Source of the DNA: Symbiodinium natans
Taxonomy: Eukaryota; Sar; Dinophyceae; Suessiales; Symbiodiniaceae
Reading direction: 5' to 3'
Assembly (NCBI GenBank): GCA_905221605.1
Contig: CAJNDS010000691.1
Location: forward strand, 431,197 to 495,196
Length of the DNA stretch: 64,000 bases
Every line of letters begins with the position of its first letter. The stretch's first letter is position 1. The notes beneath the pieces were generated by a model. It saw only the letters and a list, made by a program, of their open reading frames with translations. It had not been told where the DNA came from and searched no databases. Positions 1 to 8,809 of the stretch are shown here, in pieces. The position numbers and the translations under genes were made by a program.

Positions 1-435
1 CGTGTCTTGCCCACTTGGGGCCTGGGAACCGGTCGGAGCAAGGTGGGTTTAGGGTTTAGGGTTTAGGGTTTAATTAGGGTTTAGGGTAAGAAGCCTGCCT
101 GGTCGGGGGGTGGGGGGGGGGGGGGCGGTGGAACACGAAACCGGTGGGTGGGGGGTGGGCCACTAAGCTACACGAGTGCGCGATAGGAAGTGCACCCTAA
201 ATTTAAAGAAGGGCGTTCTCCCCAATAGCTAAGCTTTACACCCGTAACCCCTAAATACAAACCTTAAAGCCCGCAACCGCGAAAGAAGGGGGAAGCTTGG
301 AGTTTGGATCTAATATAGGGGCCTGAACAATCAGAGTAGGATTTTGGGGGCTATTATTCTACAGTAGAGAAGGGACCCTAAGGGAATACTAGTAGTAATG
401 ATTCCGACCCTATGTTAGGACTTGGTCATTGACAG

Positions 436-838
436 GTGTCGCCACCTGGGAGGCTGTGAAGACCCTTGGGCAGCAACGTTTAGGGTTTAGGGGTTTAGGG
501 TTTAGGATTTTAGGGTTTTAGGGTTTAGGGTTTAGGGTTTAGGGTTTAGGGTTTAGGGTTTAGGGTGCGACGGATGTAGGGTTTTGGGGGTGGAACAGTG
601 GATCACCCGCTTACGCTAGCGCACGAGAAGCTACTGGTAGACAGGAAAATCACCAAATTGGTATTCTATTCGACTCCTGGGTACAGTGAGGGTGACCCTA
701 GCCCCCAAACCCCAAAGTTCCAAAGTTCAACGCCCTAAGCCCCCAAAACTTCCAACTCCACGGTTCTAGAATTACCTACCTTCAAAAAAACCCCAATCTA
801 CAAGCATCGAAAAGATATTTACATTTATATTTATATTC

Positions 839-869
<31 letters not shown>

Positions 870-1552
870 TGTATGTATGTATGCATGTATATATTTGTGT
901 ATAGCTCCTGAATCCTGAGCCCTACACGCTCTAAAGGCCGTATAAGCCAAACAAAAATCCTAAAGCTCCCTCGTGGGGACTCTGGTTGCTTATAAAACCA
1001 GTGGATGCGAGCAGGTCCTGTTTAGACTTACTGGTTCTTAATAGGGTTTAGGTTTTAGGGTTAGGGTTGAGGGTCAGCTTTTGGGAATTTTAGAGCATGA
1101 GGGAAGAGGTACCTTATCGAACCGTTGCAGGGCGATACATGAGGTATGTTAGTTCCCTCACTCCCCCGAAGAACAAATACGTTATATAGGCCCAGGTTAC
1201 TGCGTCTTTCAGAAACATTGCTTTCACAGGGTCCGCGTATACTGTGATCATGGATTTATAGCTACCCACAACCCGGTACAGCACGGTACGGTCTTTGGAA
1301 CCAAGCTCCTTACACATGTTCCTTACGCATGTTATCAGTGAAGCCTCTAGGTAAACCTTCAGAGCCCTAAGCCGCTGCCCCTTGCCCCTACACCCTTAAC
1401 TTTAAACCCTAAACCCTAAACCCTACATCCGAAGCCCTAAACCCTAAACCCTAAACCCTAACTCCTCAACCCTAACTCCTCAACCCTACAGGATCTTCAA
1501 CCTGTCCTTGGGTTCTGGAGAAGCGGCCGTCGAATTCTGGGATCATGAGCTG
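436..1552 (+). CDS. Scattered exons of an unrecognised gene
   Basis: Three short stretches read like coding sequence on the + strand. 436-477 follows GACAG and reads ATWEAVKTLGQQ before a GTTTAGGG tract. About 591-636 reads TVDHPLTLAHEKLL before GTAGAC. 1502-1552 reads LGSGEAAVEFWDHEL before GTGAGC. I recognise no family, and whether they belong to one gene is unknown. Between them lie heptamer tracts (479-566, 1398-1460), a GTAT microsatellite and AT-rich sequence in which I see nothing else. Confidence 0.35.
479..566. repeat. Interstitial TTTAGGG tract
   Basis: About 11 heptamers, some off by one base (TTTTAGGG, TTTAGGGG). It directly follows a candidate exon end, so the GTTTAGGG could serve as a 5' splice site. 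Confidence 0.85.
838..890. repeat. (GTAT)n microsatellite
   Basis: About a dozen uninterrupted ATGT/GTAT units. Confidence 0.9.
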
Positions 1553-1677
1553 GTGAGCCGAGGTTCAGGGGCCAAGGGTTCAGGGTTCAGGGTTCTGCAG
1601 GGTTTGGGGTTTAGGGTTTAGGGTTTAGGGCTACACCGTCAACCCGAGGATTTAGGGTTCAGGGTTTACCTGGGACT

Positions 1678-1765
1678 CTGTTTACCTACAGATTGGTAGT
1701 AAGTACCCCTTAGTTCGTAGGCATACCGCACAAAACTGCAGGTCAAGAGGGTCCCAGGCAAGGTT
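1678..1765. mobile_element. Repeat family D, copy 1
   Basis: Shares the pattern TGTTTACCTACAGATT..GTAGTAAGTACC..CACAAAACTG..GGTC with copies near 6935-7025, 11697-11805 and 24866-24975. It looks like a short interspersed non-coding element. Confidence 0.55.
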
Positions 1766-1987
1766 ATCTTAGGAGTCGCGAGTCAGGACTATATAGGATG
1801 CAGGGCTGCTCAACTTTGGTTTAGGGTTTAGGGTATAGGATTCAGGGTTTAGGGTTTAGGGTTTTTGTGTGAATATAAACCCAAGATGATTTTTCAAAAC
1901 ATTTTTGGTTCTAAGGGGAGTATAGGTTAGGGTTCAAGGTTTAGGGAACAGGGTTCAGGGTTGGGGGGTTTATAGGGTTTAGGGTAA

Positions 1988-2150
1988 GGTTGACGTGGAA
2001 CACCTTGTGGACAACTCGGCCGCTGACCATGTGGCAAGGTGGCACACATGTGGACGAGCCAGGCGGTTTAGGGTTTGGGTTTAGGGTTTATTGTGGCCTA
2101 TCTGAACGGACACGCTGATCATGTGGCATTTGCAAATTATTTTGTGAGGG
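1988..2150 (+). repeat. Two related GTGG-rich segments
   Basis: Two segments share the order CCTTGTGG..CGGC(C/A)..GCTGA(C/T)CATGTGGCA. Both are open on the + strand (for example HLVDNSAADHVARWHT), so they could be duplicated exons. The TGTGGCA motif also recurs near 7060 and 12105-12240, which points to a repeat. Confidence 0.35.
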
Positions 2151-2497
2151 CACAGATCATCATACCATGGTAAAAAGTTAGGGAAACACCTTGTGGCCTG
2201 ATTGTTGCAGTTCATCCAAAGAAGCACGCTTACCACAAGAAGCTAAGCAAGCGGAGCTCTGAGATTGTGGAGCCGAAGTAGTGTCCTGGAAGATGCCAGG
2301 TTGCCCGGAAGGATGTAGGATGTGCCGCTTCCTGTTTCTAGTTGCAACCGCAACCCTCAATCCTCCACTCTCAAACCTAGCTAACAACCCTACTTTTTTA
2401 TGCCCTAAACCCTAAGCCCAAACCCTTACCCCTAAACCCTGAACCCTAAACCCTTTTCCCTTAACCCTAAATTAAAGGTCCACAGGATGCCAAAGTG

Positions 2498-2550
2498 GGG
2501 GGGGGGGGTTAGGGGGGTAGGGGGGGGGTAGGGGGGGGGAGGGGGGGGGT

Positions 2551-2591
<41 letters not shown>

Positions 2592-2745
2592 AGGGGGGGG
2601 GGGGGGGGGGGGGGGGGTAGGGGGGGGTAGGGGGGGGGGTAGGGGGGGGGTAGGGGGGGGGGGGGGGGGGGTAGGGGGGGGGGTAGGGGGGGGAAGGGGG
2701 GGGGGTAGGGGGGGGGGGGGGGTAGGGGGGGGGGGTTGGGGTGGT
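2498..2745. repeat. Poly-G tract punctuated by TAGGGG
   Basis: About 250 bp of almost pure G broken by single TA or A steps, as if heptamers had expanded their G run. The long proline ORF on the other strand is an artefact of this composition. Confidence 0.9.
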
Positions 2746-2958
2746 TTTTCCCCAAAGGGCCCCTGTGTCCTGGCCTATGGTCCGTGAGTTTATGCTGTGT
2801 GGGTGGCCTGGCCCTCGATGGAAAAGCTGCCCGGGGACCCCCCCCTACCCCCCCGTGGTAAGGAGGGAAAGAGGGAGGTTTTCACCTCCCAAACCCTAAA
2901 CCCTAAACCCTTACCGCCAACCCTCAACCCTAAACTCCTAAGCCCTATCAAACGGCAG

Positions 2959-3059
2959 GTACCTGAGACCACACGTCGCTTCGGCTTCGAAAGTTCCCTC
3001 CTGTCGCGGCATAGGGCGCCTTGGCTCAGCCCATCCAGCTGTACATGGCCCCACGGATG
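2959..3059 (+). CDS. Exon of an unrecognised gene; its 3' end is duplicated downstream
   Basis: Starts after AACGGCAG and reads YLRPHVASASKVPSCRG and onward to AHPAVHGPTD before GTTTAGGG. The last 22 bases (AGCTGTACATGGCCC..) recur at 3154, 3353 and 3588. In those copies the frame runs on as DGFGFSHPE and a stop, so they may preserve the undisrupted exon end. Confidence 0.5.
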
Positions 3060-3152
3060 GTTTAGGGTTTAGGGGTTTAGGGTTTAGGGTTTAGGGTTTA
3101 GGGTTTAGGGTTTAGGGTTTAGGGTTTAGGGTTTAGGGTTTAGGGTTTAGGG
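3060..3152. repeat. Interstitial TTTAGGG tract
   Basis: About 13 heptamers separating the exon ending at 3059 from its first duplicated tail. Confidence 0.9.
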
Positions 3153-3153
3153 T

Positions 3154-3715
3154 AGCTGTACATGGCCCAACGGATGGTTTCGGCTTCTCTCACCCGGAGT
3201 AGGCGCTCATTTCCTCTAGTTTGGGGTTGGGGTTCCCTTCTGGGTTTCCCCTCAAAACCAAGCTCGAAGCACGAGTTTGGGTTTAGGGTTTAGGGTTGAG
3301 GGTTGAGGGTTTAGGGTTTAGGGTTTAGGGTTTAGGGTTTAGGGTTTAGGGTAGCTGTACATGGCCCAACGGATGGTTTCGGCTTCTCTCACCCGGAGTA
3401 GGCGCTCATTTCCTCTAGTTTGGGGTTGGGGTTCCCTTCTGGGTTTCCCCTCAAAACCAAGCTCGAAGCACGAGTTTGGGTTTAGGGTTTAGGGTTTAGG
3501 GTTTAGGGTTTAGGGTTTTACGGTTTAGGGTTTAGGGTTTAGGGTTTAGGGTTTAGGGTTTAGGGTTTAGGGTTTAGGGTTTAGGGTAGCTGTACATGGC
3601 CCAACGGATGGTTTCGGCTTCTCTCACCCGGAGTAGGCGCTCATTTCCTCTAGTTTGGGGTTGGGGTTCCCTTCTGGGTTTCCCCTCAAAACCAAGCTCG
3701 AAGCACGAGTTTGGG
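3154..3715. repeat. Three identical 128-bp units separated by heptamers
   Basis: Units at 3154-3281, 3353-3480 and 3588-3715 are identical by eye. The spacers are 6 to 15 copies of TTTAGGG with a few variants. Identity of the units with different spacer lengths indicates recent amplification of unit plus heptamers. Confidence 0.9.
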
Positions 3716-3803
3716 TTTAGGGTTTAGGGTTTAGGGTTTAGGGTTTAGGGTTTAGGGTTTAGGGTTTAGGGTTTAGGGTTTAGGGTTTAGGGTTTAGGGT
3801 TTA
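3716..3803. repeat. Interstitial TTTAGGG tract
   Basis: About 12 near-perfect heptamers after the third 128-bp unit. Downstream, 3880-3924 (MRSDERATSMLIEQ before GC) and 3978-4031 (ALLVGNDDEIEKHQT then stop) may be small exons. Confidence 0.85.
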
Positions 3804-4129
3804 GGAGTGTTGTTGGTTTGACTTCCCAACAGAGATCACGCAGGATCCTTGAGCCTTATCCCTTATAGCCTCAAAAACGAACAATGCGCTCTGATGAAAG
3901 GGCTACCTCCATGCTGATAGAACAAGCCCTAAACCCGAAACCCTAAACCCTAAACCCTAAACCCTACACCCCTAGGTGGCATAGGCGTTGCTCGTAGGAA
4001 ACGATGACGAGATCGAGAAGCATCAGACCTAGAACCCTAAACGCAATTAACCCGCACGCGCGAAGCCTTGACCCCGAAACCTTAAACGCTAAACCTTAAA
4101 CCCTAAACCCTAAACCCTAAACCAGGTCA

Positions 4130-4203
4130 AGCCCCATGCGCTGTTTCGAGCAATGGAGCATCACTGCCGAGCAATGCCGGCCGCATTTTTGGATGGCTCG
4201 GGA
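4130..4203 (+). CDS. Exon of an unrecognised gene ending at element H
   Basis: Reads HALFRAMEHHCRAMPAAF and runs straight into the palindromic element at 4204. The same layout (exon, then element with no spacer) is seen at several other elements here. Product unknown. Confidence 0.45.
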
Positions 4204-4331
4204 CATATGAAGCAGGGTTTATATTATTGTTTTTGGTGAAGGTATATATGGTTCCTTTTGAATATTGGTGAGTGTATATATTTGGTGTCCTTTTTGGGGG
4301 TACAAGAAAAATATACCCTGCTTCATATGGG
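4204..4331. mobile_element. Hairpin element, family H, copy 1
   Basis: Bounded by CATATGAAGCAGGGT and ATACCCTGCTTCATATG, a near-perfect terminal inverted repeat. The interior has TTTGGTGAAGGTATATATGG and TTGGTGAGTGTATATAT. Related copies are at 30423-30543 and 47047-47148. Confidence 0.75.
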
Positions 4332-4605
4332 TTTAAGGTTTGGGGTTTAGGGTTCAGGGCTTAGTGGTTTTGGGGGGTGCTTTTCGGGGTTTGGGGTCCG
4401 AGGTGTTGTCATGGTGCTTTGTGCACTATTTGTGCGCGTTTCTCCGGGGGCGCAGGCATCATTGCAGCTCGCTCTGCTTCAGCTGTACCCCTATCTTCCC
4501 ACCTCCTGCCTGCAGTTCTATACGGCGAATCTCAGACCAGAGGGCCAAGCATCCTCCATCTGCAGCATTAGCAGCCGCCTTTTCCTGAACTTAGGGACTG
4601 GCTAG

Positions 4606-4702
4606 GTAACCTCTAACCTTTGTGGTTATATAGAACCATTAGAATCCTACTGTATATAAAAGGTTAACCTTTTTTTGGGGCTCGGGTTTTCAGCCCCTTC
4701 TC
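4606..4702. mobile_element. Repeat family C2, copy 1
   Basis: GGTAACCTCTAACCTTTGTGGTTATATAGAA.. to AAGGTTAACC.. and GGGTTTTCAGCCCCT. A close copy lies at 22325-22413. The stretch 4430-4605 before it is open in several frames and may be an exon; I cannot choose the frame. Confidence 0.6.
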
Positions 4703-4785
4703 TAAATACTGTTGAAGGCATGCGCAGTGCCTTCGAGATCAAGACTTTAGGGTTTAGGGTTTAGGGTTTAGGGTTTAGGGTTTAG

Positions 4786-5035
4786 GGTGGTTTCGCAGAA
4801 CAATCATGGACATCAGCCACAGCTGGACGGGCCTCATGCGAACCAAGAATTTCATGGCCTCATCTTGGGATGTTCCCCCTTGTGTTAACAGCCCTTAATA
4901 GGGATTGTAGTGCCTGCAAATCTAATCCCGATGTTTGTTAGTATAAGGGGGAACATCCCAAGCTTCATCTACTGAGCCACCCTGTCACCATCTGAAGCAC
5001 GAACACCCGAAAGCCTTTGAAGCCCCCACTCCTCG
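4786..5035 (+). CDS. Two exons flanking hairpin element B
   Basis: The first exon (4786-4862) reads RRTIMDISHSWTGLMRTK. The second (about 4964-5035) reads TEPPCHHLKHEHPKAFEAP and ends before GTAGGT. Element B separates them. The element is flanked by C(C/T)TCATCT on both sides, and deleting it with one flank joins the two exons in frame. Product unknown; this is the clearest case of element B behaving as an intron. Confidence 0.5.
4865..4961. mobile_element. Hairpin element, family B, copy 1
   Basis: Ends are TTGGGATGTTCCCCCTT and AAGGGGGAACATCCCAA, with the interior CAGCCCTTAATAGGGATT. The flanking CCTCATCT/CTTCATCT looks like a target-site duplication. Confidence 0.75.
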
Positions 5036-5044
5036 GTAGGTCCT

Positions 5045-5305
5045 TGGGACATTTCTTATTCTCCCTTATTGGGTTTAAGAAGATCACTAAGGAGCCCAAT
5101 AGGTGAACTTTAAACTTTTTGGGTAAGCTAAAACCCTACTAAAAAGAAAAGTGTAAACTTTTTTGGGCCAGGGTATTGGGTAACGAAGATCATAATCAGG
5201 AGTATTTTTCAGAGTGTTTTTAGGGCAACATGTGTTATTTTCCCTTATTGGGTTTAAGAAGATCATAACCAGGAGTATTTTTCAGAGAGTTTTAAGGGCC
5301 ATCCC
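5045..5305. mobile_element. Family J elements outside the GH1 gene
   Basis: Two partial copies of CCCTTATTGGGTTTAAGAAGATCA, the second with the downstream TTTTAAGGGCCATCCC. This family forms both introns of the GH1 gene. The rest of 5306-5980 holds one heptamer run (5490-5540) and weak open frames (5583-5660, 5680-5916) that I cannot confirm. Confidence 0.6.
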
Positions 5306-5981
5306 CGTCCTGAAAACTCCCCACGCCAGGCATGGTCTCAAGTACAGCCATCACTGCACCCACAAGCTTCCACCCGAGGTGTAGAGTAGTCGGTTGTGCT
5401 CCCCAAAGGAGGAAGTTGGATCATTTTCTTGAGGGCGCTTAAGCGTGGTGGCAGTGCAGGGCTTCTCACCCCCAAAGCCAACACAAATCTCCCGAAACCC
5501 TAAACCCTAAACCCTAAACCCTAAACCCTAAACCCTAACCCCTTATGAGAAGCTTCGGTGTCCTTGAAGCCTGCCGCGCCAGGTGAAGTTCACCTCCGCT
5601 GCACACCGCGCCCCTTTGCATGCCCCGGGATGCCCCGAGCCATTCCATGAGGCGGGTTTAGGGTTTCGGGTTTGGGGTGCCTTCAAGACTCAAACCAGCA
5701 TTTGGCCCAGGCTCTATTTTGGCTGCACCAAACGCGGCTTGCATAAAGATGCACATATTCATGAATACATCTGCATACCGGGTGAAAGGGAAATATACAG
5801 GGTTTTTTCCTGTGGACTTTTTTGTGTATACCTATACCCTCTCACTCTTCTTTAAAGATATGAACTGGCCTAGACTGTTGGCGGGGCCAAAGGCCAGCTC
5901 CGTGTTGTGGCCGTGAGGTTGCAGAAAGTCGTGGTGCCGCCTAGGGTTTAGGTTTTAGGATTGAGGCCCTAGTCCCTAGTA

Positions 5982-6075
5982 GTAGAGTAGGGAACTTTTA
6001 GCCTTTTTGGGGTAGTACAATCCCCTTATAATCCCAAAGGTTAACCTTTATTTCCCCCAGGTTGCTGGACAACTA
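5982..6075. mobile_element. Repeat family C1, copy 1
   Basis: Contains CCTTTTTGGGGTAGTA, TAATCCCAAAGGTTAACCTTTA and CCCCCAGGTTGCTGGACAAC. A near-identical copy lies at 41206-41302. Confidence 0.7.
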
Positions 6076-6227
6076 GGAGGCATTCTGTGGTTTAGGGTTG
6101 GACAAGTCTCCGCCGAGTTGGAAGAAGCAAGGAGGGTTTGAGGCACTAAGACAATGACATTTGATTCTTCCCTACTATTTGCTTAAGAACTCCCAAAAAA
6201 AAACATATTCTTCCTTTTATGGGTCAT

Positions 6228-6466
6228 ATGGGGATTCCAAAACAGGGGTACCCCTTGTACACCCCAAAATACTAAATAATCCTTGTAAGGAACCCCAAAA
6301 AAGTTCGGACACCCCCATATAGGGATTCTTCTCTTTTATTTTTCAGGGGGTTCCTATAAGCAAATACAGGGGGTCGGAATAATTACTAATCTTATACCCT
6401 TATGATCCCGTTATGATTATACTAGAACAACCCCGAAAACCCTGTTCTAATTATTCAGGCCCTGTA
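6228..6466. mobile_element. Family L and family I elements, adjacent
   Basis: 6228-6330 carries CATATGGGG..CAGGGGTACCCCTTG..ACCCCCATATA (family L). 6370-6466 carries GTCGGAATAATTAC..TTATGATCCC..TATTCAGGCCC (family I; other copies at 28227, 38540 and 57838). I see no gene between 6080 and 6780. Confidence 0.5.
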
Positions 6467-6934
6467 TTGGTAGGATTCCGATTGCTCTTTGAGTTGTCTT
6501 GGGGGAAACTGGCGGGTTGCGGGGGCTTTCTCAGCACCAGCTTTGCCAAGTAATCCAGGTTTAGGGTTTGGGGTTTAGGGTTTAGGGTTTAGGGTTTAGG
6601 GGTAGGTGCTCTACATTCCTCCGTTGCCCTACCCATTCTAGATGCAAAAGCGTGCTTTGCATGTGGCCCTCTCCACCGAACGCCCTGGGAACCCCTAAAC
6701 TCTCAAGCTTGAAAACATCGAAGTCCGAAACCGGCAAAAGTTCCCTAGACCAGCACTTGTAAGCTCTCAAGGCATTCACCCTTGTAAACCCTGAACTCTA
6801 AACCCTAAACCCTGAGCCCACCCATCCCAACTCTCTCTCTCCCCCCCCACCCCACCCGGGTCGAGTTCGCATTCCCGGCGCGCGAAATCCGCAGAGCTAG
6901 CAGGCGTAGTTGAACCTTGAGGACAAAATACTTC

Positions 6935-7025
6935 TACCTTAGACTATTTAGCTACAGATGAGTGGCAAGAAACCTTAATTAGTAGGTATAACCCACAAAA
7001 CTTTAGGTAAAGAGGGTCGCAGGTA
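6935..7025. mobile_element. Repeat family D, copy 2
   Basis: Shares GCTACAGATGAGTGGCAAG and ATTAGTAGGTATAACCCACAAAAC with the copy at 24866-24975. 7200-7290 after it is a CCCCAAA/CCCTAAA tract. Confidence 0.55.
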
Positions 7026-7662
7026 TGCCGCTAATAGCAGGGACACGTACCACATTTGTTGCCCATATGTGTTTGTGGCATGCCACATGGCCTAGAGTAG
7101 CTTAGATTCAGCTGCAAAAGGGAAACCTACCTTAGAAATTGGTACGCTTCTCCCGCGTAGATAAACCCTAAATCCTAAACCCCCAAACACACCCTAAACC
7201 CCAGACCGTAAGCCCTAAACCCCAAACCCCAAACCCCAAGCCCCAAGCCCCAAACCCCAAGCCCCAAACGCCAAACCCCAAACCCTAAACCCTAAACGGC
7301 ACACGCCTGTAACCCCCGTGGCCATCAGGAGGACCTGGCCTCCTTTGAGTCAGCTGCCGCAGGGCGCCCAGCTCTTATGGAGAAGCCACCTTCGAGAATT
7401 TCGGGGAGGGGTCAGGGTTTAGGGTTTCGGGTTTCGGGTTTGGGTTTAGGGTTGAGAGATACAGACACAACCTAAATCAGCCATGATTAGCTAAGGGCCA
7501 TGAGATTGTAAGAGAAATCACCTTCACGAATCCTTAGCTGCACCTAAATTTCAGGTCGCCCCATTGAGGTACAATCAGCAAAACCTTGCTACAAAGCCTC
7601 GGTTTTTTGAACCGGTGCCCCAAACCGTCATGACACGACCCTAAACCCTAAACCCTAGCAAG

Positions 7663-7747
7663 CTCTGGGTACTGCTTTGGCTCTGCCGCCCAGTTGCAGC
7701 CTCACTTTCCGCACCTGGACGCCGTAAAGGCAGTCCAGCACAGCGCT
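7663..7747 (+). CDS. Exon resembling the nucleophile elbow of a dienelactone hydrolase
   Basis: Follows CTAGCAAG and ends before GTAGGT. It reads SGYCFGSAAQLQPHFPHLDA. The GYCFG motif matches the G-x-C-x-G nucleophile elbow of the dienelactone hydrolase family (alpha/beta hydrolases with a Cys nucleophile). No flanking exon with the family's Asp or His was found, so the assignment rests on one motif. A possible neighbour at 7309-7397 (EDLASFESAAAGRPALMEK) shows no family feature. Confidence 0.35.
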
Positions 7748-7981
7748 GTAGGTTCTATGTGGAGGTTTCCGAAAAGTGAGGGGGTAGTGAGGGTTGTACA
7801 GCCTTTTTGCCATACATGTGGGGGGTGTGGGGGTGGCTTTTGTTTAGGTCTTCGGGTTGGTTTCGGGGTGTAGAGAGGAGTGATTCAGGCCCACACTTGA
7901 CAGGAAGCCTGCGTGTGCCGTCATGCTACAGTAGAGCTATCTCCGGCTGCATATGGCTGCATAGTCCGAACGGGAAGGGTG

Positions 7982-8037
7982 ACCCAGAGTAGCCCTGGTG
8001 AGCCCCTTTGTCCTAGGTTACTCTTGGGTCGAAGTCG
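7982..8037. mobile_element. Short family G element
   Basis: Bounded by GACCCAGAGTA and TACTCTTGGGTC inverted ends. Longer copies are at 25490-25622, 28767-28877 and 55449-55562. Confidence 0.5.
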
Positions 8038-8809
8038 AGGGCTGTCCCAAAATTCTGGACACCAAGTTTTTTGAGACATAGAGAGAAAGGCCAGAGAGCT
8101 AAACTCTTGATGATTGCATATGTTCCTTGCTGGAGGATTGCCGCACCGGCTGGCAAGACAGGTTACGCTGTGTGGGGGGGGGGGGGGGGTTAGGCTCAAC
8201 AGTCAGGTGTCCAACCTAAGAGCTGGGCACTTGTTCAGCAAGGCGGCCCTGCTAGGTTGATGCCAGAGACAGCAGGGGGCTTGGGGTTTAGGGTTTAGGG
8301 TGTGGGGTTTAGGGTTTTTGGTTTAGGGTTTTAGGGTTTAGGTTAGGGTTTAGGGTTATGGGTCAGGCTACAGTAGCTGCGACCGTTTGGAAGGGGTGCA
8401 TGCCATGCTTCATATCTCTTGCCAGCCATGGACAACCACCCATCCACCTGCACATTTCTTGACTGATCACCGTGCACGAGAGGAAGGAGAATGGCGCAAG
8501 CGTCAGGCCAGTGCGTGGCGCTTCGCCGCGCCCGTTGCCATCGTCCTGGCAACCAGGGATGCAGGTCACGCGCGCAGGAGACGAGTAGCTCTGGCTGCCT
8601 CGAAGGGAGAGGAGACGGAACCCAGATCTCGTAAACCCTATACACCCTAAACCCTGAACCCTGAACCCTGAACCCTGAACCCTGAACCCTGACCCCTGAC
8701 CCCTGAACCCTACCAGGATGCAAGCTCCGTGGGATTCCGACGGCGGGGCCTGGCCCAAGTTGCTGCCGCCAGCATTCCGGAGCTTGCGCAGGCGAAGGAC
8801 GGGGAGGAC

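Noticed and set aside
1-100. Chromosome end (telomere)
   Set aside because: TTTAGGG tracts are short, in both orientations and spread over the whole window, so they are interstitial.
2432-2755. 107-codon proline-rich ORF on the minus strand
   Set aside because: It is the translation of a poly-G tract; no other coding signal.
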